This document shows, piece by piece, positions 24,992 to 33,609 of a stretch of 46,931 nucleotides of DNA. The stretch is from Streptomyces shenzhenensis (GTDB taxonomy: Bacteria > Actinomycetota > Actinomycetes > Streptomycetales > Streptomycetaceae). Location of the stretch: the NCBI RefSeq assembly GCF_003688995.1, contig NZ_PENI01000053.1, positions 1 through 46,931 of the forward strand. Reading direction: 5' to 3'. How positions within the stretch are numbered: the first letter of the stretch is position 1; every line of letters starts with the position of its first letter. The translations under genes and the position numbers were made by a program. Under the pieces are notes generated by a model, which worked only from the letters and a program-made list of their open reading frames with translations, did not search any database and had not been told where the DNA came from.

Positions 24992-27067
24992 TCACCGGGC
25001 CCGGTCCGGCGCCCCGGGTGCCGGCGCATGGCCGCCGGGCCGGGTGGTGAAGGTGCCACGGCCCTGGGTGCGGCTGCGCAACCGGGTGGCGTAGCCGAAC
25101 AGTTCGGCCAGCGGCACGGTGGCGGTGAGCACCGCAGCGCCGCCCCGCGCCGTGGCGGCGGTGACCCGGCCGCGGCGTGCCGCCAGGTCGCCGAGCACCC
25201 CGCCCACGGCGTCCTCGGGCACGGTGACCGTGACCTCGGCGACCGGCTCCAGCAGGACCAGCGCGCAGCCACGCAGGGCCGCGCGCAGCCCGAGCCGGCC
25301 GGCGGTGCGGAAGGCCGTCTCGGAGGAGTCCTTCACATGGGTGGCGCCGTCGGTCAGGGTGACCCGCAGCCCGGTCACCGGGTGCCCGCCGAGCGGGCCC
25401 TCGGCCAGGGCGTCCCGGCAGCCGGCCTCGACCGCGCGGACGTACTCCCGCGGCACGCGCCCGCCGGCCACGGTCGAACGGAACTCGAAGCCGAGCGTGC
25501 CCGGTTCACCGGCCGGCGGTGCCACGTCGAGCACGACCTGCGCGAACTGCCCGGCGCCGCCGTCCTGTTTGACGTGCCGGAACACCAGTCCTGACACCCC
25601 GCGCACGACGGTCTCCCGGTGGGTGACCCGGGGACGGCCGACCGCGACGTCGGGGCCGCCGTCCCGGCGGATCTTCTCCACCGCGACCTCCAGGTGCAGT
25701 TCGCCCAGGCCGGACAGCACGGTCTGACCGGTCTCCGGGTCGGCCCGCACCACCAGTGAGGGGTCCTCCTCGGCGAGCCGGGCCAGCGCCGCCGCCAGCC
25801 GTCCGGTGTCGGTGCTTCGCCGGGCCTCGACCGCCACGGACACCACCGGGTCGGCGACAGCGGGCGGTTCGAGGACCAGCGGGGCGTCCACGGCGCACAG
25901 GGTGGAACCGGCACGGGCGTGCCGGAGGCCGACGAGGGCGACGATGTCACCGGCGACCGCCCGGTCGAGCGGGGCGTGCCGGCCGGCCATGACCCGCAGG
26001 ATCCGCGCGACGCGCTCGGTGCGCCCCGTGCCCGGGACACCCACGGTGTCTCCCTTCTCGATGGTGCCGGAGTAGATCCGGACGTAGGTCAGCCGCCCGG
26101 TGGCGGTGGCGTTCACCTTGAACGCCAGTGCCGCGAACGGGGCTTCGGGGTCGGCGGGCCGCGTCTGCCGCGTCCCGTCGTGCGTGCCGCGTACGGCGGG
26201 CACGTCCGGCGGCGCGGGCAGATACGCGACGACGGCGTCGAGCAGCGGTTCGATGCCGCGGTTGCGGTAGGCCGCACCGCACAGCACGACCACGCCGTCC
26301 CCGCTGCGGGTCAGTTCGCGCAGGGCGGCGGCCAGGGTCGGGGTGGACACGGCCGAGTGCTGACAGAACTCCTCCATCGCCGTGGGGTGCAGTTCGGCCA
26401 CCGCTTCCTCCAGCAGCCGGCGCCGCCGTCGTGCCTCGTCCGCCAGTTCCGGGGGCACCGGCCCCTGCGTGGCGCCGATGTCGCCGTCGGCCCACACCAG
26501 GGCGCGCATCCGCAGCAGGTCGACCACGCCGGTGAAGGCGTCCTCCGCGCCGATCGGCAACTGCACGACGAGCGGGGCCGGATGCAGTGCGTGCCGGATC
26601 GACTCGACGGCCCGGTCCAGGTCGGCGCCCGCGCGGTCCATCTTGTTGACGAACGCGAGCCGCGGTACGCCGTGCCGGTCGGCCTGCCGCCACACGGACT
26701 CGCTCTGCGGCTCGACCCCGGCGACCGCGTCGAACACGGCGACCGCACCGTCCAGCACACGCAGCGAACGCTCGACCTCGTCGGCGAAGTCGACATGGCC
26801 GGGGGTGTCGATCAGGTTGATCCGATGGCCGTCCCACGCGCAGCTGACGGCCGCGGCGAAGATGGTGATCCCGCGGTCGCGTTCCTGGGGGTCGAAGTCG
26901 GTGACGGTCGTTCCGTCGTGGACCTCGCCGCGCTTGTGGGTGGTCCCGGTCGTGTACAGGATCCGCTCGGTGACGGTGGTCTTGCCCGCGTCTACGTGGG
27001 CGAGGATGCCCAGGTTGCGGACGGCGGCGAGAGGGGTGTCGAAGGTGAGGTGCGGTTCGGTGCGCAC
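24992..27067 (-). CDS. Elongation factor G-like translational GTPase (EF-G paralogue)
   Basis: This 691-residue five-domain GTPase has G1 AHVDAGKTT (23-31), G2 RGITI (65-69), G3 DTPGHVDF (87-94, with the catalytic His91) and G4 NKMD (141-144). EF-G domains II to V follow. It is not beside rpsL, rpsG or tuf, so it is the second EF-G type rather than the housekeeping FusA. Possible roles are ribosome translocation or recycling under stress, or antibiotic protection; the sequence does not decide. The start is GTG at 27065-27067 with GAAAGG about 9 bases upstream. It ends convergently with the GH55 gene and appears monocistronic. Confidence 0.9.
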   Translation of the reverse strand: MRTEPHLTFDTPLAAVRNLGILAHVDAGKTTVTERILYTTGTTHKRGEVHDGTTVTDFDPQERDRGITIFAAAVSCAWDGHRINLIDTPGHVDFADEVERSLRVLDGAVAVFDAVAGVEPQSESVWRQADRHGVPRLAFVNKMDRAGADLDRAVESIRHALHPAPLVVQLPIGAEDAFTGVVDLLRMRALVWADGDIGATQGPVPPELADEARRRRRLLEEAVAELHPTAMEEFCQHSAVSTPTLAAALRELTRSGDGVVVLCGAAYRNRGIEPLLDAVVAYLPAPPDVPAVRGTHDGTRQTRPADPEAPFAALAFKVNATATGRLTYVRIYSGTIEKGDTVGVPGTGRTERVARILRVMAGRHAPLDRAVAGDIVALVGLRHARAGSTLCAVDAPLVLEPPAVADPVVSVAVEARRSTDTGRLAAALARLAEEDPSLVVRADPETGQTVLSGLGELHLEVAVEKIRRDGGPDVAVGRPRVTHRETVVRGVSGLVFRHVKQDGGAGQFAQVVLDVAPPAGEPGTLGFEFRSTVAGGRVPREYVRAVEAGCRDALAEGPLGGHPVTGLRVTLTDGATHVKDSSETAFRTAGRLGLRAALRGCALVLLEPVAEVTVTVPEDAVGGVLGDLAARRGRVTAATARGGAAVLTATVPLAELFGYATRLRSRTQGRGTFTTRPGGHAPAPGAPDRAR

Positions 27068-27938
27068 GGCCCGATGCCTTTCACGGGTGGTGGGTGAGGG
27101 GCGGCGCGATTCCCCGTGCGCCGGCGAGCTGCCGGCCGGCGGCGTACGGCGTGCGGACGGCACGCGTCGGCGGCCCCCGGCGGGGCGGTGCGTGCGGCGG
27201 TCAGCCGTGGGTCACGGGGTCCGGTGCCGGCCGCGCAGCGGGCACCGGCCGACCGGGGACACCAGGATCACGTCGTAGCGGGGACGGAGAGCTGCGCAAG
27301 CGGTGCGGGCGGGCACGGCCGGGCTCCCCTCTGACGTCCTGTGGTGTGCTGCGGTCACGGCGGCGCGCCGGCCGGATCGGTGGCGCGCGGTCGTGGCGAG
27401 TGTAGGGAGGACGGCGAGGCGGGTGCATCCGATTTACGTACGACCGCGCCCGGTCGGCAACGCGGTGGCGTGACGGCCGTATGCGACAACGATTCCCCGG
27501 CAGGGGTCGTGGCAGGTCGTTCGAACCCCGACCCGACATGTTCCGGACAATCGCCCGGCGGAATCCGGGAAACCCGCGGTGACCGGCGTGCCGATGCCCG
27601 GCCGGTACGCCGGGCCGCCCGCGTCGGCCGGGGGAAACCGGCGCAGCCGCGGCATCTGGCCGAAAAGTGCGGTCAACGGCTGGGTGATTTCGGCGAGTTG
27701 AGTCCCCGTCGGACCGGCCGGGCGCGGCCGGGTGCCGGCTACGCACAGCCCGCCGTTCTACGGAATTCGGGCGCAGGAATGCGGACTTCCGGTGAAGTGC
27801 CGCTCATGGCCGAGAAACAGGTACTCGCGTACGGAAGCCGCCTGCCGCGCAGGCCACGGACAGTGGTGTGTCCGGATGGCCGGTGGACGCCCTCCCGCTG
27901 TGTGAACCGGCCTAATCTGTTCGGCAGGCAGCCTCTGG
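27068..27938. other. Long intergenic region
   Basis: About 870 bases between divergent genes show no open frame with a recognisable family or a good ribosome site on either strand. The third-position GC bias of the flanking genes is lost. I see no RNA gene; decayed sequence is possible. Confidence 0.5.
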
Positions 27939-29204
27939 GTGACGCGGAAGCGGACGGACGGGAATCGATTGGACACGCAGAAGACGCGGAAGGTGTCGTT
28001 CGCCGCGCTGCACCGGATGACGGTGGTCCCGGCCCCCGCTCTCATCCTGATCGCCGGGACGCTCTTCTCCCGCGTCGGTGACTCGCTCGCCTCCCTCGGC
28101 ATGGTGCTCGACGCGGCGCACGAGGACATTCCCGGCGGTGTGACGGAGGTGTTCCTCGCCGACCTCGTGCCCACGGTCGTCGCCGCTCCCCTCATCGGCT
28201 CCCTGGTGGACCGGCTCAGCGCCCGGGCCGTGTGTCTGTGGGCGCTGGTCGCCCAGGCGCTGGCGCTCGGTGCGGCCACCGCCGTCGACGCCTTCCATCT
28301 GCGGGTGGCGCTGATCTCCGTGGCCGGGCTTGCCGGTGTGGCCTCGGTGGCCGCCGGCTTCAAGATCCTGCCCGTGGTGGCCGGGGAGAAGTACACGGGC
28401 CGGGCCAACAGCCTGCTCACGGCGGGTCTTTCGGCCGCGGGGCTGCTCGGTCCCGCGCTGGCGGGTTTTCTGCACTCCGTGTGGGGCACCTCCGTGCTGC
28501 TCGGTGCCGACGCGGTCTCCTTCCTCGTCCTGGCCTGGTGCACCGCGCTGGCCGTGCCCCGGTCCGCCGACGTGACGCTCGGCCGGCGGCCCTCCGCGAA
28601 GCTCTCGGACGGGTACCAGGCGCTGCGGCACGCGCCGGTCGTGGGCGCGCTGCTGCCCACCCTGGCCGCGGCGATGCTGGCCACCAGCATCGAGGTGGTG
28701 GCGGGCGTCTACTATCTGCGCGACGTCGCCGACGGCAACGACAGCGTCTTCGGCCTGTTCCTGGCGACCTGGGCGCTGGGCAGCATCCCCGGTGCGCTGC
28801 TCGCGGGCCGCGCGGGGTGGGCGGACCGGCACACCGCGCTGATCCTCGGCGGGGTGCTCGCCATCTCGCTGGGGCTGCTGTTCGCCGGGATCGTCCCGGT
28901 GGCCGCGGTCATCTTCCCGCTGTTCCTGCTCGGCGGCTTCGGCAACGGCGCGTGCAACGTCGGGCTGCGCAACGCGGTGCACACACATGTGCCCGCCGAG
29001 GTGCACGGCAGTGCCTGGGCCTGCTACCAGGCGCTGTCCCGGTCCTGCATCGGCCTCGGCTATCTGCTGGGCACCCCCAACAGCCTGGTCTCCAGCCGCG
29101 GCCAGGTGATCGTCTCGGGCGCGATACCGCTGGTCTGCTCGCTGTGGGCGATGCTGATCACAACACGCCGCAAGCAGCCTGCCTTCGGCGAGTTGCCCGG
29201 CTGA
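27939..29204 (+). CDS. MFS transporter
   Basis: This 421-residue protein has about twelve membrane segments in the major facilitator pattern, with a motif-A-like loop (LIGSLVDRLSARAV) after TM2 and AGLSAAGLLGPALAGFL in TM5, as in exporters. Two starts are possible: GTG 27939, used here, and TTG 27969, which has GGGAA 5 bases upstream and would remove ten charged residues. It stands alone between a gene-poor stretch and a tandem-repeat region. The substrate is unknown. Confidence 0.83.
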   Translation: MTRKRTDGNRLDTQKTRKVSFAALHRMTVVPAPALILIAGTLFSRVGDSLASLGMVLDAAHEDIPGGVTEVFLADLVPTVVAAPLIGSLVDRLSARAVCLWALVAQALALGAATAVDAFHLRVALISVAGLAGVASVAAGFKILPVVAGEKYTGRANSLLTAGLSAAGLLGPALAGFLHSVWGTSVLLGADAVSFLVLAWCTALAVPRSADVTLGRRPSAKLSDGYQALRHAPVVGALLPTLAAAMLATSIEVVAGVYYLRDVADGNDSVFGLFLATWALGSIPGALLAGRAGWADRHTALILGGVLAISLGLLFAGIVPVAAVIFPLFLLGGFGNGACNVGLRNAVHTHVPAEVHGSAWACYQALSRSCIGLGYLLGTPNSLVSSRGQVIVSGAIPLVCSLWAMLITTRRKQPAFGELPG

Positions 29205-29274
29205 CACCCGGCCCCACGAAGAGCCGGGGCCCGGCGGGCGTGGCCCATGGATGGGTCACGTCCGGCAGCGGGAC

Positions 29275-29590
29275 CAGGGCGAATGGCCGACGCCCGGCAG
29301 GCAGGCAGGGCCAGGTGAGTGGCTCGCCGACGGCCTGCGGCCAGGGCCAGGCGAGGAACGGCCCGCCCCCGGCGGGCAGGGCCAAGCGAGTGAACGGCCA
29401 ACGCCCGGCGGCCAGGACCCGGCAGGTGAACGGCCGCCACCCGGCGAGCAAACCCGCACGGCCCAGACGTGCGGGACCGTCACCGACGTCGTCACCAGAC
29501 CACGCCGTACCGCCCAACCACCAGCCCCTGCGAACGGCCAACACCCGGCGGGCAGGGCCAAGCGGGTGAACGATCCACCCCCGATAAGCA
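29275..29590. repeat. Degenerate ~36-bp tandem repeats
   Basis: About seven units of 35-36 bases resemble GTGAACGGCCAACGCCCGGC followed by GGGCAGGGCCAAGCGA. Five lie consecutively at about 29275-29450 and two more at about 29530-29590, split by the copy of the phosphopantetheinyl transferase 3' end. As 36 is a multiple of three, the minus strand reads an open 12-residue Pro/Gly/Arg repeat, but no gene is evident. Confidence 0.7.
29447..29516. repeat. Duplicated 3' end of the phosphopantetheinyl transferase gene, copy A (includes hairpin)
   Basis: These 70 bases match 29587-29657 with six substitutions and one 1-base gap. On the minus strand they would encode a near-copy of the enzyme's last residues (WAVRRGLVTTSVTVPH). 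The stop is lost, but the 8-bp stem CCCGCACG/CGTGCGGG (29453-29475) is kept intact. Confidence 0.8.
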
Positions 29591-29593
29591 AAC

Positions 29594-29616
29594 CCCGCAC
29601 GGCTCAGGCGTGCGGG
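29594..29616 (-). terminator. Hairpin over the stop codon of the phosphopantetheinyl transferase gene
   Basis: CCCGCACG (29594-29601) and CGTGCGGG (29609-29616) form a perfect 8-bp stem. The 7-base loop contains the TGA stop (complement of 29604-29606). The same hairpin is present again at 29453-29475. Confidence 0.5.
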
Positions 29617-30284
29617 ATCGTCACCGACGTCGCCACCAGGCCATGCCGTACCGCCCAGCGCCCGTCGAAAATTGTCACCCGGCGATCGTTCACCAGGGGG
29701 CCGGGGACGAGGAGTGTCGCGTGGAAGGCGCCTGACGGGTCGTCGCCGGGCTCGGGGACGATCTCGATGTCGGCCTCGCCGAAGTCGAGCCACCGCCGGG
29801 TGAGCGGGAACCACGCCTTGTAGACGGACTCCTTGGCGCTGAACAGGAGCCGGTCCCAGTGCACGCCGGGCCGGACCGAAGCCAGTTCGCTCAGCCGGCG
29901 CCGCTCCTGCGGGAGGGACACCGACCCCAGGACGCCGTCGGGAAGCGGGCCGTGCGGCTCGGCGTCGATGCCGAGGGAGGCGAGATCGGTGGCGCGGGCC
30001 AGGGCGGCGGCGCAGTAGCCGTCGCAGTGGGTCATGCTGCCGACCAGACCGGCCGGCCACCGCGGAGCCCCCCGCTCGCCGCTCACGATCGGCTGCGCGG
30101 GCACCCCCAGCTTCTCCATGGCCCGCCGGGCACAGGCCCGCACGGCGGAGAACTCGCGGCGCCGCTTGGCCACGGCCCGGGCCATGAGCGCCTCTTCCTC
30201 GGGGTAGAGCGGGGCTTCCTCGATCCTGTCGTCACCCTGTGTGTCCACGGCCACGACCGAGTCCGGGAGCAGCTCCTCGATCAC
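29604..30284 (-). CDS. Sfp/EntD-type 4'-phosphopantetheinyl transferase
   Basis: This 226-residue enzyme has the Mg-CoA motif GIDAEP (105-110) and FSAKESVYKAW (148-158, with Lys151, Glu152 and Lys156), as in Sfp-family enzymes. It attaches the phosphopantetheine arm of CoA to a serine of acyl or peptidyl carrier proteins, activating polyketide, peptide or siderophore synthases that must lie elsewhere. The start is GTG at 30282-30284 with GGAGG 8 bases upstream and the typical N-terminus IEELLPDSVVAV; it lies 53 bp inside the preceding metallophosphoesterase gene. Its 3' end is duplicated downstream. From memory, S. coelicolor SCO6673 is a similar enzyme. Confidence 0.92.
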   Translation of the reverse strand: MIEELLPDSVVAVDTQGDDRIEEAPLYPEEEALMARAVAKRRREFSAVRACARRAMEKLGVPAQPIVSGERGAPRWPAGLVGSMTHCDGYCAAALARATDLASLGIDAEPHGPLPDGVLGSVSLPQERRRLSELASVRPGVHWDRLLFSAKESVYKAWFPLTRRWLDFGEADIEIVPEPGDDPSGAFHATLLVPGPLVNDRRVTIFDGRWAVRHGLVATSVTIPHA

Positions 30285-31140
30285 CGGATCCGACCTCCAT
30301 CGGCAGAATTCGGCGCAGTCCGCCGGGCGGGCCCGGCCGTTTGCGCCACTCACGGGGATAGCCCACGGACACTTCTTCGAAGCGCACGTCGTCCAGCCAG
30401 GTGGTCCGCGGGATGTGCAGATGGCCGTAGACCATGGTCTCGACCCGGAACCTGCGGTGCCAGTCGGCGGTGAGCCGGGTGCCGCACCACATGGCGAACT
30501 CCGGGTACCAGAGGACGTCCGTCGGATGCCGGTCCAGCGGATAGTGGTTGACGAGCACCGTGGGCAGCCCGTCCGGCAGCTCCGCGAGCCGGCGCTCCGT
30601 CTCGGCCACCCGCGCCCGGCACCACGCCTCGCGGCTCGGGTAGGGGTCCGGGTGCAGCAGGTACTCGTCGTTGCACACGATGCCCGTTCCGTGCGCGTAG
30701 GCGAGCCCCTCCTCCTTGGTGGCGCATCCCGCGGGCAGGAACGAGTAGTCGTACAGCAGAAACAGCGGCGCCACCGCCACCGGGCCGCCCGGCCCCTCCC
30801 ACACCGGGTACGGGTCCTCCGGGCAGGTCACACCCAGCTCACGGCACAGCGCGACCAGATGCTCGTAGCGCGCCGCTCCGCGCAGTGTGACCTCGTCCTT
30901 GGGGTGCGTCCACAGCTCGTGGTTGCCCGGGACCCACAGCACCCGGCTGAACCGGTCCGCCAGGGTCTCCAGGACCCAGCGGATGTCGGCCACCGTCTCC
31001 GCGACGTCGCCCGCCACGATCAGCCAGTCCGCGTCCGACTCCGGACGCAGGCCGGCCACGATGTCCCGGTTCTCCGGATATCCCACGTGCAGGTCGCTGA
31101 TGGCCAGCAACCCGCCCGTCCTCCCGGCCGACGACTCCAC
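30232..31140 (-). CDS. Calcineurin-like metallophosphoesterase
   Basis: This 302-residue protein has all the metal motifs of the superfamily: SDLH (Asp16, His18), GDVAET (Asp45), GNHE (73-75), VNHYPL and GHLH. It is soluble, with no signal peptide, so it is probably a cytoplasmic phosphoesterase. The start is GTG at 31138-31140 with GGAGGG 8 bases upstream. The last 53 bp overlap the start of the phosphopantetheinyl transferase gene, so the two are co-transcribed and possibly coupled. Cleavage of a phosphopantetheine or nucleotide ester would fit this neighbour, but the substrate is not evident. Confidence 0.9.
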   Translation of the reverse strand: MESSAGRTGGLLAISDLHVGYPENRDIVAGLRPESDADWLIVAGDVAETVADIRWVLETLADRFSRVLWVPGNHELWTHPKDEVTLRGAARYEHLVALCRELGVTCPEDPYPVWEGPGGPVAVAPLFLLYDYSFLPAGCATKEEGLAYAHGTGIVCNDEYLLHPDPYPSREAWCRARVAETERRLAELPDGLPTVLVNHYPLDRHPTDVLWYPEFAMWCGTRLTADWHRRFRVETMVYGHLHIPRTTWLDDVRFEEVSVGYPREWRKRPGPPGGLRRILPMEVGSGDRGAAPGLGRGRGHTG

Positions 31141-31481
31141 CCGTTGTCCCTCCGATCACGCGACTGCTCCACGAGACCACGGCGGACGCCCGCCGGGCAA
31201 GGCCCACCGGGATCACCCTGGCACGCGTCGCGGCGGGAAACCCCGCGTGGGCCGCCGGGCGGGTGCCGAACCCTCGCCCGATTCACAGCCGCAAAATCTC
31301 GATGAAGCTCAGCAAAATCGCGACAGACGAGCAGGACCGCTACCCGAATCACCCCGCCCCCAGGTGTCCACACGCCCGCACCACCGCGCTCCCCCGGTCG
31401 TCCCCAGTCATGGAACGAGGACGCCATGAGACCAGGTCGTACTGAAACTGCCCGCCTCCCGGGAGACGCGCACCCAGACCC
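31141..31481. other. Intergenic region
   Basis: About 340 bases show only the ribosome site and promoter space of the leftward metallophosphoesterase gene. I find no gene here. Confidence 0.5.
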
Positions 31482-31685
31482 GCCGTCCCGGTCACCGAGC
31501 GCTATGCCGATGTGCAGCTCAGGTTCACCGCCGACTCCAGCGGATACGGCGCCCAGGTCGCCGAGTTCGAGGTGATCGGGAGCGCCGCCCCGAACCCCGA
31601 CCTGGTCGTGCACGAGCTGTCCTGGACCCCGGCGTCCCCCGCCGAGACGGACACCGTCACCGTCCGGGCCACCGCGCGCTGCGTG
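31482..31685 (+). pseudogene. Remnant of a secreted protein: end of F5/8 (discoidin) domain plus start of CARDB domain
   Basis: In frame +, the DNA encodes PVTERYADVQLRFTADSSGY and AQVAEFEVIG, the end of an F5/8 type C carbohydrate-binding domain. PNPDLVVHELSWTPASPAET then resembles the start of a CARDB domain, as in Streptomyces secreted glycosidases. There is no upstream domain, signal or start. Homology ends abruptly at 31685, exactly where the convergent hypothetical gene stops. It is a fragment left by deletion or recombination. Confidence 0.6.
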
Positions 31686-32336
31686 TCAAGCCGGTCCGGG
31701 CGGTTGTCCCGCTGCGAGTCGGTGTTCACGGTCCCGCCACGCGTGCTCGAGTGCGGCGAGCATCCGCACACGTGTGCGTTCGAAGTCGGGGTCGACCTCG
31801 ACGCCGAGGTCATGCCGCAGCGTGACCCTCAGCAAGTACACACCGTCGGACAGCGGATCGCTGAACCACGCCTTCGCGGCGTCGTACGCCTCGCTCGGGC
31901 CGGGGCCGCTCGGCAACTGCTTCACGACGGAGTACCCCACTCCGAGCGCCCTGTTGAGCGTCGACGCCACTTCCAGGACGTCCTTCGCCAGGGCCATCTG
32001 CGCCTGAGAGTACTGCTCCGCCCAGGCTTCCTTGGCGGCCTCGAGGGCTGCCGGGTCGACGGTCTCACCGCGCTCGGCCGCGCGGACCGCGTCCCGGGCG
32101 GCGACCCGGTACGCGCGAGCCGTGGTGTTCAGGCTGGCACAGAGGTCACGCCGGGCTTCCTGCACTCGGTCCTGGCGCTCCTCCGCCCGCTGCCGATCGG
32201 CACGCTCGTTCTGCTCCCGGTTGGCACGCCGGCCGAGCACGGCCCCGCCCAGAGTTCCGCCCAGCGTTCCTCCGACGCTGATGAGCGCGACGGCAAGCGT
32301 GGTCACGTCCACGAGGTCCCCCACTCGTCCAGTCAT
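31686..32336 (-). CDS. Hypothetical membrane-anchored coiled-coil protein
   Basis: This protein of about 216 residues has an N-terminal hydrophobic, Gly-rich segment (TTLAVALISVGGTLGGTLGGAVLG). A charged helical region rich in Arg, Glu and Gln follows (NREQNERADRQRAEERQD), then a mostly helical domain. I recognise no catalytic motif. The ATG at 32334-32336 has GGGAAG about 8 bases upstream; a GTG ten codons later, after GGGGGA, is an alternative. It lies alone, ending against a gene remnant. Similar tail-anchored small proteins are common in Streptomyces without known function. Confidence 0.65.
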   Translation of the reverse strand: MTGRVGDLVDVTTLAVALISVGGTLGGTLGGAVLGRRANREQNERADRQRAEERQDRVQEARRDLCASLNTTARAYRVAARDAVRAAERGETVDPAALEAAKEAWAEQYSQAQMALAKDVLEVASTLNRALGVGYSVVKQLPSGPGPSEAYDAAKAWFSDPLSDGVYLLRVTLRHDLGVEVDPDFERTRVRMLAALEHAWRDREHRLAAGQPPGPA

Positions 32337-32438
32337 CCGCGGCACTTCCCGTGCGGGACGACGATAACGGGGCGAACAACTGCCCCCTACCGGTGGGGCG
32401 GCACTGCCTACAGTCACGGTCAGGACCAGGAGGACTCC

Positions 32439-32948
32439 GTGCACTTGCGCAACGTCACACCGGCCGACGTCGACGCCTACGTCCGGATGCGGTGCGACCC
32501 ACTCATGATGGCCGAGCTCGGCGGCCCGCTGCCGCGTGACCGCATGCCCGACAAGGTGCGCCGAGACGCCATCGAGGCCGACGTCTCGTGGATCAAGATG
32601 ATCGTTCCCGGCCCGGACGCTCCCGACGTGGTGGCCGGATCGGTGACCATCTGGTCGCACGAGGCCGACGACGGGCCCGTTTCCGAGATCGGCTGGATGA
32701 TCCTGCCCCCGTTCCAGGGCCGTGGCCTCGGCAAGCGCGCGGCTCGAACCCTCCTCGAAAGGGCCCGGGACGAAGACCGTTGGGGCATCGTGCACGCGTT
32801 CCCGGCAACGAGCAACGGCGCCTCGAACGGCATCTGCCGATCCCTCGGTTTCCGCTTCGTCGCCGAGCAGGACGTCACATTCGCGGACCGCGTCCTACGA
32901 ACCAACCACTGGTCCATCGACCCACACACCGCCCTGAAACCGACCTGA
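32439..32948 (+). CDS. GNAT family N-acetyltransferase
   Basis: This 169-residue protein has the acetyl-CoA loop LPPFQGRGLGKRAARTLLE (QGRGLG) and a preceding EIGWMI strand, as in the RimJ/RimL-like group. NGASNGICRSLGF matches the later conserved asparagine helix. The GTG start at 32439 has AGGAGG 6 bases upstream; the frame is open further back through unrelated sequence. The substrate is unknown. It precedes a VOC-family gene by 69 bp on the same strand. Confidence 0.86.
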   Translation: MHLRNVTPADVDAYVRMRCDPLMMAELGGPLPRDRMPDKVRRDAIEADVSWIKMIVPGPDAPDVVAGSVTIWSHEADDGPVSEIGWMILPPFQGRGLGKRAARTLLERARDEDRWGIVHAFPATSNGASNGICRSLGFRFVAEQDVTFADRVLRTNHWSIDPHTALKPT

Positions 32949-33017
32949 CATCCACAGCCGACACGGCCAGGCACCGTACAGGAACCGCCGGCCGAGCCAT
33001 ACCCCCAGGAGCAGTTG

Positions 33018-33443
33018 ATGAACGACAGCCCGCCCGGTCCAGCACCAGGCACCCTCCATCACGTCGAAATCTGGGTCCCCGACCTCACCCACGCAACAGA
33101 AGACTGGGGCTGGCTGCTCGAATCACTCGGCTACTCCCTGTACCAGGAGTGGCCCACTGGAAAAAGCTGGCGCAAAGACCACACGTACCTCGTCTTCGAA
33201 CAGTCCCCCGCCCTCACCGCCCACCGACACGACCGGCGCGCCCCCGGCCTCAACCATCTCGCCTTCCACGCCGGATCCCGCCGCGACGTCGACGCCCTCG
33301 TCGAGAGAGCCACCGGCAACGGCACTTGGCGCCTTCTCTTCCCCGACCGCCACCCGCACGCCGGCGGTCCGGGCACCTACGCCGCCTACCTCGAGAATCG
33401 CGACCGCTTCGAGATCGAACTCATCGCACATCCCGCTTCGTGA
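33018..33443 (+). CDS. VOC (glyoxalase/bleomycin-resistance fold) family protein
   Basis: This 141-residue protein has a paired beta-alpha-beta-beta-beta pattern. The first metal-ligand position is in LHHVEIWVPDL, a second His in GLNHLAFHAG, and a C-terminal glutamate in RFEIELIA. Members include glyoxalases, dioxygenases and antibiotic-binding proteins; this one cannot be assigned further. The ATG at 33018 has AGGAG 6 bases upstream, better than the adjoining TTG. It probably shares a transcript with the GNAT gene. Confidence 0.85.
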   Translation: MNDSPPGPAPGTLHHVEIWVPDLTHATEDWGWLLESLGYSLYQEWPTGKSWRKDHTYLVFEQSPALTAHRHDRRAPGLNHLAFHAGSRRDVDALVERATGNGTWRLLFPDRHPHAGGPGTYAAYLENRDRFEIELIAHPAS

Positions 33444-33609
33444 AGGGAGAAACCGCCGCGCCAACGGGAACAGCCGGACGCCCTCCCGGAAGTTCCACCG
33501 CGTCGGCTGTGGCTGAAGTGTCGGGCGTCCGGCCGCGGCGGAGGTGATCCGTTGCCGGGCTGTCGGTCGTGTGGTGTGTGCTTGACCGGGTTGAGTGCTG
33601 GAGTCGGGC

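Noticed and set aside
27341..28081. Plus-strand frame of 246 codons before the MFS gene
   Set aside because: It overlaps the MFS coding start in another frame and has no family resemblance.
29275..29590. The 36-bp repeats as a CRISPR array
   Set aside because: Units are directly abutting and degenerate, without unique spacers, and no cas gene is present.
31512..32438. Upstream extension of the GNAT frame back to 31512
   Set aside because: The frame merges a gene remnant and antisense of a hypothetical gene; the GTG at 32439 has a perfect ribosome site and fits the family length.
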